A stretch of DNA of 64,000 nucleotides from the NCBI RefSeq assembly GCF_000005505.3, contig NC_016132.3, forward strand, positions 2,232,001 through 2,296,000. Reading direction: 5' to 3'. Made by a program: the position numbers and the translations under genes. Origin of the DNA: Brachypodium distachyon (lineage: Eukaryota; Streptophyta; Magnoliopsida; Poales; Poaceae). Positions 57,134-64,000 of this stretch are shown piece after piece. The notes below the pieces were generated by a model. The model worked only from the letters and a program-made list of their open reading frames with translations, was not told the DNA's origin and did no database searches. Every line of letters begins with the position of its first letter. The stretch's first letter is position 1.

Positions 57134-59806
57134 TGAGTGGATTCCAGTCCATTCGGTGCAGGTAACGGGCCAGCCTGCTTAGTAGGTCTAATATACATGC
57201 AATCTTGGGGGGCCCATGAATTTTTTGGGAAGTTTGACAGACGACGGTAAAAGAAACGGCCCGTATTATTTTAAATTGGTATAGATTTTTGGTGCAGCCA
57301 GGAGGAGTAGTTGGTTAAAGTAATTCATGCATCTGAACTGAAGCAGATTCGGTCGGAATCAGGGCCAGTGGTTCAACAACTTGCACACCAGTAATCGTGA
57401 TTAAGGTATGACCATGATAGTTAGCATACGTTTGATCCGTATATAATATTAGTGATCGGGCGTTGGTATACGTCGGCAGATTCTTCCACCGTATAGGAAC
57501 ATCATCGTAGCTTGAAGTCGTTATATATACTGTACTCGTATCATCTCCGCCCGATTGATCAACCCTGGAATGGTTATGCAGAGTGACGATGTACGTCTCT
57601 AGCAGGTAACGCAGAACCTTTTTCTTTTTAGCAGGTAACGTTAGTCCAACCATCTTCGATTTTCCCAGGCCTATGGCATGCATGGACCTCAGCAGTAGGT
57701 GAGCTGGTAGCCGATCGAGTTGCATGTACATGCATGCCCTTATTTGCATTCGCCAAAAAGAAAAGCAAAAAAAGATGCACTTGTATATTTGCATGTCGAT
57801 ATATATATGTACGTTGTCCACCAAATTAAACTTAATTAAGATTGACGCTGCATGCATGCATGTCTCTTGTGTTGATTAATTTTACCATGGGCTACAAGCC
57901 TACAGTGGTGTTACTGTTAGAGCTAGGTGCATATATAAAAGACGTCGCTATCACCACAAAATGTTGTTTTGGACGGTGAAGAAAACTGAGCAATCAGCGG
58001 CGGGGCTGCTTTAATTAGCTAGCGTGCATACATGTGGAAGGTTCTGTGGACGAGTCACCAAGCATGAAGTGAAAGCATTGTTTACTTTTGGTAAACATAT
58101 ATATGCCTCTTGGACGAATAGGCGATGGAGTGCTTAATTGTACAACCGTATGTTTGTGTAAGATGAGGTCAGTTGCAGGACAACGAAAGTAAGATCAATC
58201 GCCATGTATACACGCACGTGGACACAAAGAAATACTTATACGGGTATTATTACTAGAGGAATTTAGTGTCATGACCACACGCCATTTCAAAACGGGGCAG
58301 GGACTCTTCACGACAAGGTTAACACGTGCGCCATCCCTCTATGGTGCCTTAGCGCGTGGGGCGGTTGATTCCACGCGCAAAAGATGAAGCGCGGGGCTTG
58401 CTTGTTTTTTTATCCCCACTTCTCCATCTCTCACGATATTTCTCCTCGTTCTCTCCATCTCTTCCGATATTCCTCTCCTTATCAACGCCTTCTCTTCTCT
58501 CCTGACCGAGCGAGCGCATAGCGGGCGGGTGAGCCGTAGCCGGCAACGACGACGAGGACGAGGCACAGATCGAGCCGCGCGCGCGGCGGCGGATGCGATG
58601 ATGTGACGACGGAGAAGAGACAAGCCTTGACGACCCAAACCTAGAGTGGGGGGTGGCCGGTGCCAGAGAAGACCACCGGTTTTCCGGACTTAGAGGTGTG
58701 GCCGGGGGATGGTGACAACTGGGCAGGATGTGCGCGGGGGGCGAGGGGGCGGATGGCAGGAGATTGATGGTTAGGTCACGGTCGGCCGGCAGGTTTGCCG
58801 TGGAGGCTGCTCTCCCCTCTTTCCCCATCCATCAAAATTGTCGGGTCCGCACTGATCGAAGGTTTAGATCCCATGGCATGAGCTAATTAATTAATTCCTT
58901 TTTTAGTCATCTTTTATTTTTTGAAACATCTTTTATGATGTGAACGATATCAGATTCTCTGCGACACACGCGTCAAAGGCCTCCCCCCTCTACCTGCGGC
59001 AGATATCTACACTCTTCCAACATCTTCTTCTTCTTCTTCTAAAGACAGTGACTACCCCCAATATTAATCACACGTAATCTAGAACGTTTGTTCCATATCC
59101 TCATAACCTTTTCCGGTCTCTCGTGCCAACAGGGTGCACGACCACCGGGCAGGACACAGTTCTGACACGGCGGGTCACGCACAACTGGGCCCCACTGGCG
59201 GCCGCACGCAAATAAAACTACGCATCCACCGAGGCGGCACGGCACGGCACGTACAACAACAGTTTTTTTTTGTCTACCTGCTTCGGGTTCTAGATCCGGA
59301 CGTCCCGTGGTCGCTGACATCCCGGGCCCGCTCCTCAGCGACCCGCCCTGGGGATAAGCAGGCCATATGCCCCACCGTCCAGGCACCCGCCACGGCAGCC
59401 AACCGAGAAGAGAAGCCGCCATTGCCCCCTCCAAGCAATCGTCTTCTTCGTTCCTCTCTTTCTCTTCTCCTCCTCTGCAGTTGGAGGGACGCCAAGTTAT
59501 AAATATCAACCCGCATCGCCTGGAGCTAGGGTTTACCTACCGACCGATTTCCCCTTCCCTCCTCGGGTGGTTTCGCGGAGCGGGCCTGGCCGGATCGGTT
59601 CCTCCTCGGCGGGCGCGGGCGGATCTCTCTCTCGCCGCGCTGCTTCCGCTGCGGCTGCGCTGCGTTGTGTTGGGATAAGGATTTGTGTGTGTGAGGGGGA
59701 GGTGATTCGGGAGGAGGGGGGGGTGAGGGGGTGATTCGATTCGGCGAGGCTGGGGCGCGGGGGCGGGCGGTCGGGCCACTGGAGCTGCGCCCACTGGCTG
59801 CGGGCC
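57134..59806. other. Gene-free interval and PRT6 upstream region
   Basis: From about 59,500 the sequence is GC-rich and probably includes the 5' UTR of the downstream gene. Long frames at 58,340-58,830 (minus) and 59,040-60,100 (both strands) reflect base composition and have no family resemblance. Confidence 0.45.
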
Positions 59807-62800
59807 ATGGCCGGGATCGACCACGGCGACGCGCCCGCGCCGCCACGGCCGGAGGTGACGCCGCGGGAGCGCGTCGAGCAGGTGACTGCGGCCTACCCCT
59901 CTCTCTTTCTGAGTCTGTCTTGCTCTGGTCCGATCCGTCCGTCCTACCTGCCGCAACCGCCCAACCCACACCCGTCCCGGCGGTTGCCTGTCTGTCTCCG
60001 TGGGGATTGGTTGGCCTCCCGGCGGGGTGGTGCCGTGGAATTGGAATTAGACACCGGTCCATGTAGACAACAAACACCATTCCCCTTTTTGGTGGATGCA
60101 TAACTATGTACCTTTTTCTTCTGTTTTTCCTCCTGTTGGTGCAAACTTTGTGAATTCTGTCAGAGACGCGGATGCCACTGTGGTGTTCTCCATCCTAGTT
60201 TCAGTTGCTCTCGTTTCTTGAGGCAGGAATAAGAAGTGTTTTTAACATTGACCGTCTAAAGAAAAGATGCATTTTTCTCGATGCAACGATTACATTTTAA
60301 GGCAGGAATAAGTACTAGTACAACAGGATCATTTGCAAAACCCTCCAACTTGGCTAATTTACTCTCCTCCCTGCAGAAGCTGATTCTCTACGGAGTTCCA
60401 GGAGAACAGCTGCTACAGCAACATCAACAAGGCCTACTCATGTTCTTGGAGGAGCACAAGGAGAACATTTCTGGAATCGCAGAGGCCATCTTGTCGGCAG
60501 GCACTGATTTACTGGACGCCCGCAAGCGCTCCAAGAAGGACGGAGACACCAGCAGCAGCAGCAGCAGCAGCAACAATGCATACAGCGAGAGTTTGTCGTG
60601 GTTACAGTGGATGATGTTTGGAACTGAGCCAGATGCGATGCTTCATGACATGGAGCATAGCTCTGCAGGGGAGCGTGCTGTCTGTGGGTCTGTCTGGGGG
60701 CAGAAAGATCTTGCTTACCGCTGCCGGACCTGCGAGAATGACTCCACGTGCGCGATTTGTGTTCCGTGCTTCCAGAATGGTGATCACACAGATCATGACT
60801 ACTCCATCATGTATACAGGCGGTGGATGTTGTGACTGTGGGGATGCCACTGCTTGGAAGCGCGAGGGGTTCTGCTCGAGGCATAAGGGGGCCGAACAGAT
60901 TAAGCCTCTTCCCGAGGAGCTTGCGAGTTCTGTAGGACCTGTGTTGGACGCGCTCTTGCTGTTTTGGAAGGAGAAGATATGCCTGGTGGAAGGTCCGCCT
61001 CGTGCAAAGGCTGATGGTGGTACCTCCTACAAGAAGGTTGCGGAAGAATTGACGACTTCCGTTGCTGACATGCTGCATGGTTTCTGCTCATGTAGTGAAA
61101 GCCTTCTTAGTTTTGTGTCCCAAAGGATCCGCGAGTGCCCAGATCTCTTAGATGCATTGATGAGGGCAGAAAGGTTGCTGGACAAGAAAGTTGTGAAGAA
61201 GTTGCATGAGTTGCTATTGAAGCTTATCAGTGAACCAGCCTTTAAGTATGACTTTGCCAAAGTTTTTATACACTACTACCCTGTTACGTTTGGTGAAGTT
61301 ATTAAAGGGTGCAATGACTCTCTTCTGGAGGAGTATCCACTGATGCCAACTTTTTCTGTGCAATTATTCACTGTGCCTACAATGACTACAAGGCTTGTGA
61401 GGGAGGTGAATTTGTTGGGTGTTCTCCTTGGATGTTTGACAGATCTATTTCTTTCTTGTATTGGTGAGGATGGTCGTTTACAGGTATGCTTGGTTTCTTA
61501 TTTCTATGGCCTAAAGAGCTGAATGCTTATGCTTTAACAACTTACTGCGCGTTGATGGTATTACTTTTCGAATATAATGGCTATATTTTGTCTGCCGGTA
61601 TGGTTTGCGTTAAACATATTTCTCTGACCCTTTAGTGATGATACAAAAATAATATGTCAATACCAGGGCAGTGGCCCTGGTGGCTTGCCATCTAATGTTA
61701 GTGTGCCTAGCATCTCAATCATACTGTGCACAAGAAAAAGAGAAACAAATAGAATGTCCACTTGCTTGGATTACCGGGAATGGATGAACAGTAGTTGTTT
61801 CAGGCCAAATATGATCACTTGTTTCTGATAAGTACATTTAGTCGTTCACATGCAACAAACAAATCATGGAAACGTTTGATAGGTCAAGCTAACCGATAGG
61901 CAGCTTACCGATTAGATTATGCTTTCACTTGAGCATTCTGCTGATATGGATGGAGCAACTTAATATATTGTGGTTTGTGTAGTGCAATTTGATTTCACAT
62001 GGTCACAGGAATTTTTTCACATTGTTATTTGCAGACAAACAAATGGGCAAATTTGTATGATGCTACTATTAGATTACTGGAAGACACACGCTATGTTCTG
62101 AGTCATGAGGAGGTTTCTAAGTATGTTGCTTATGAGAGGCCTGATCTAACAAGGTCATGGATTAAGCTAGTGTCACTTGTGCAAGGAATGGATCCTCAGA
62201 AGAGAGTGACGAGTATTCATGCTGAAGATGAGAATGAGAATCTATCCGCACCTTTCGTGCTAGGACATTATCTTGGGATCGTTCAGAACCTTTTGATGAA
62301 GGGAGCATTTTCTTCTCCTGGGCAAAATGAGTCAACTGATGTGACTGTGTGCTCCACTGCAATAAAAGGCATGGAAAGTGCTGAGAATCAGAGGCACGCA
62401 AAAGTGGGAAGGGTCTCTCAGGAGAATTCAGTGTGCAATTTAAGTAGCAGAGAGAGTTCTTCAAGCAGTGAATTACCGTCACCCGCCGGCTGGTTAATTC
62501 TTCAGTGCTTGAAAGCTATTGAAAGCTGGCTGGAACCTGGTGCAGCTCTGAGGAGCAAGTTGTCCCCCCTCAATGCTAGCAGCAGTGATGCTCACGATTT
62601 TCTGGCTTTGCTTGAGGATAGTTTGACTTTTAACAAGGGTGGATCCAATACATGGATTGGTCAGGTGGGTGTAAAGATAAATGAAGGATCCCAATCAGAT
62701 GCCATTGCAGATTGTCGTGAGCCATTTGGTTCTCCTATGCAAGAGTCTGACAACAGGATGCTGATTGATCAAGTTGGGATGCCTCAGGCTGGTAACATCA

Positions 62801-64000
62801 CAGGCAAGGGAAAGATACAAGACAGCAGCAATGCACCAGATATACAATTGCACTCTGAAAATGCCATTTCTTATACTCTAACTGATGGCAGCCTGTTATA
62901 TGCTCCCTTAGGTTCAAGAATCGAGGAACTAGGTATACTCAAAACAAAAGGCTGGCCCCATGTGGTCTTTGATGTCAGTTCACAAGAAACATCTTTTCAC
63001 ATCCCTTTACACCGTATGCTTTGTTTACTATTGCGGAAGGCAATGAAGAAATGTTTCGGAGAGGAAGCCAAACCAGAGGACTGTTCAGTTGTGCGGCCCA
63101 ATGCGTTCTTCGCTCAGGTACTTAGAGGTTGTGAGCCTTATGGGTTTGCTTCAATTGTGATGGAGCATCCATTAAGAGTGAGAGTATTTTGCGCACAAGT
63201 GCGTGCTGGAATGTGGCGCAAGAATGGCGATGCAGCTATGCTGAGTGCCGAGTGGTACCGCTCTGTGCAATGGTAATTTCTTGGCCACCTTAAGTGAATT
63301 CGCTATTCGACCAATAGTGCTGAAGTTATATTATTACCCATCTTTCCAGGCTTGAACAGGGCTTGGAGTCTGATCTGTTTCTGCTTCAATGCTGTGCTGC
63401 CTTATCTTCTCCAGAGTTCTTTGTGAGGACCATTCAAGAGAGATTTGGTCTGTCAAATTATACATCATTGGATTGTGCCGAACAAAATGAGTAAGTTCCA
63501 AGTTGTTTTATCAGGACATAGCAACTTCTATTTCTGTTAACACAGTGCTTCTTCAATTTTTAGTGTTACATGTATGTACTTTTGTGTTGATAATTCAGTC
63601 AACCACTTTCTTGCTTAGTTGCTTGTGCCACCTCTCGTATACAACGAAAAGTTCCAAGTTGTTTTATCATGACATAGCAACTTTTTTTTTCTTTTCTTTT
63701 TTGTTTTTCAAAAAGGAGGATGAACCCCCGGCCTCTGCATCAAACATAGCAACTTCTATTTTTGTTAACACAGCGCTTCAATTTTTAGTTATTTACTTTT
63801 GTGTAGATAATTCGGTCAATCACTTTCTTGCTTCTGCCACCTCTCGTATACAATGATCTTAGAAGTTAAAATGACCTCTCACACTTATTTTCATCTTCTG
63901 GTCTTGTAGACTGCAGACAGCTTTATCTTCATCAATTCATTTTCTCTGCCAGCAACGGAAAGTAAAAGTGGTTCATGTTGCCATTCGTTTGTGCTTTAGT
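59807..64000 (+). CDS. PRT6: PRT6/UBR-type E3 ubiquitin ligase N-recognin, 5' part
   Basis: Exons: 59807-59881, 60377-61483, 62035-63272, 63350-63490; the gene continues beyond the window. PRT6 recognises N-terminal Arg and other basic residues and marks proteins such as group VII ERF factors for degradation (oxygen and NO sensing). Exon 1 is MAGIDHGDAPAPPRPEVTPR ERVEQ. Exon 2 holds the UBR box at about residues 125-195 (CGSVWGQKDLAYRCRTC, CAICVPCFQNGDHTDHDY, GGCCDCGDATAWKREGFC), with its Cys and His ligands present. Exons 3-4 match the long helical region after it (VFCAQVRAGMWRKNGDAAML, FFVRTIQERFGLSNYTSLD). The ClpS-like, RING and C-terminal parts are not in the window. Exon 4 ends AEQNE in phase 2; 63491 to the end is taken as intron. 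Confidence 0.93.
63493..63856. repeat. Tandem duplication inside a PRT6 intron
   Basis: A roughly 155-base unit (gttccaagttgttttatca ... cacctctcgtatacaa) occurs twice in a row, at about 63,493-63,648 and 63,649-63,856. The second copy is longer because of a retroposon insertion. It begins within a few bases of the exon 4 donor site. Confidence 0.85.
63684..63743 (-). mobile_element. Short retroposon 3' end with poly-A and target duplication
   Basis: On the minus strand the insert reads gatgcagaggccgggggttc atcctcc followed by an A-rich tail. It is flanked by an exact 12-base direct repeat acatagcaactt (63672-63683 and 63744-63755). The first unit of the tandem duplication shows the uninterrupted site. 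The family (SINE or truncated LINE) is not determined. Confidence 0.75.

Noticed and set aside
58339..58828. Minus-strand frames of 99 and 159 codons
   Set aside because: Low-complexity Pro/Ser/Arg composition, no domain, no conserved start context; base-composition effect.
63908..64000. Next PRT6 exon beginning after cttgtag at 63908
   Set aside because: Phase is possible, but the translation does not resemble the family continuation I expect after AEQNE, so I left it as intron.

Overview
This window is nuclear DNA of a grass (Poaceae), most likely of the rice tribe. Three things point there. The genes have many short introns with GT/AG borders. Stowaway-type MITEs with TA target duplications are frequent. 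A block of grass-type plastid ndh genes is embedded in the nuclear sequence. I cannot name the species. TPI lies beside a PRT6-type N-recognin, which fits my unverified memory of the rice chromosome 1 short arm. All exon models were built by eye from splice sites, reading phase and family resemblance, and every one labelled CDS closes in phase.

Layout. 1-8.2 kb holds remnants: LINE 3' ends, a nuclear insertion of plastid DNA (ndhA exon 2, a broken ndhI/ndhG fusion, intact ndhE) bracketed by short inverted repeats, and a dead duplicate of an XH domain that carries a hAT insertion. 8.9-16 kb holds two complete minus-strand genes, a rhomboid protease and the elongation factor IWS1. 16.9-30.1 kb is a cluster of trypsin/DegP-like genes: one interrupted by an in-frame stop, one long gene with two such domains that both lack the catalytic Ser and His, and one truncated fragment. 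A three-exon fragment of histone acetyltransferase HAT1 lies among them. 32.4-34.7 kb is an XS/XH (IDN2/FDM type) gene with a two-base frameshift. 35-42.5 kb is a duplication-rich area with a LINE remnant, three defensin-like cysteine-rich peptide loci, a Mutator-like element full of minisatellite, and a mosaic block made of copies of two neighbouring genes. 42.5-45 kb is an unrecognised coiled-coil plus zinc-knuckle gene with a triplicated exon. 46.5-49.9 kb is a MIP1-leucine-zipper/DUF547 gene. 51-53.8 kb is cytosolic triosephosphate isomerase. 59.8 kb to the right edge is the 5' part of a PRT6/UBR-type N-recognin.

How the genes work together. These are mostly independent housekeeping and regulatory genes, with no pathway cluster. 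Housekeeping roles are transcription elongation (IWS1), glycolysis (TPI), N-degron proteolysis (PRT6) and intramembrane proteolysis (rhomboid). The lineage-specific part is the pseudoprotease-like cluster, the cysteine-rich peptides and the coiled-coil/zinc-knuckle gene, embedded in recent duplications and non-autonomous transposons. I did not find a clear new multi-gene system. The strongest oddities are a frame-breaking tandem exon copy with intact splice sites (43.8-43.9 kb), the two-domain protein with degenerate protease motifs, and the 41.4-42.4 kb mosaic.
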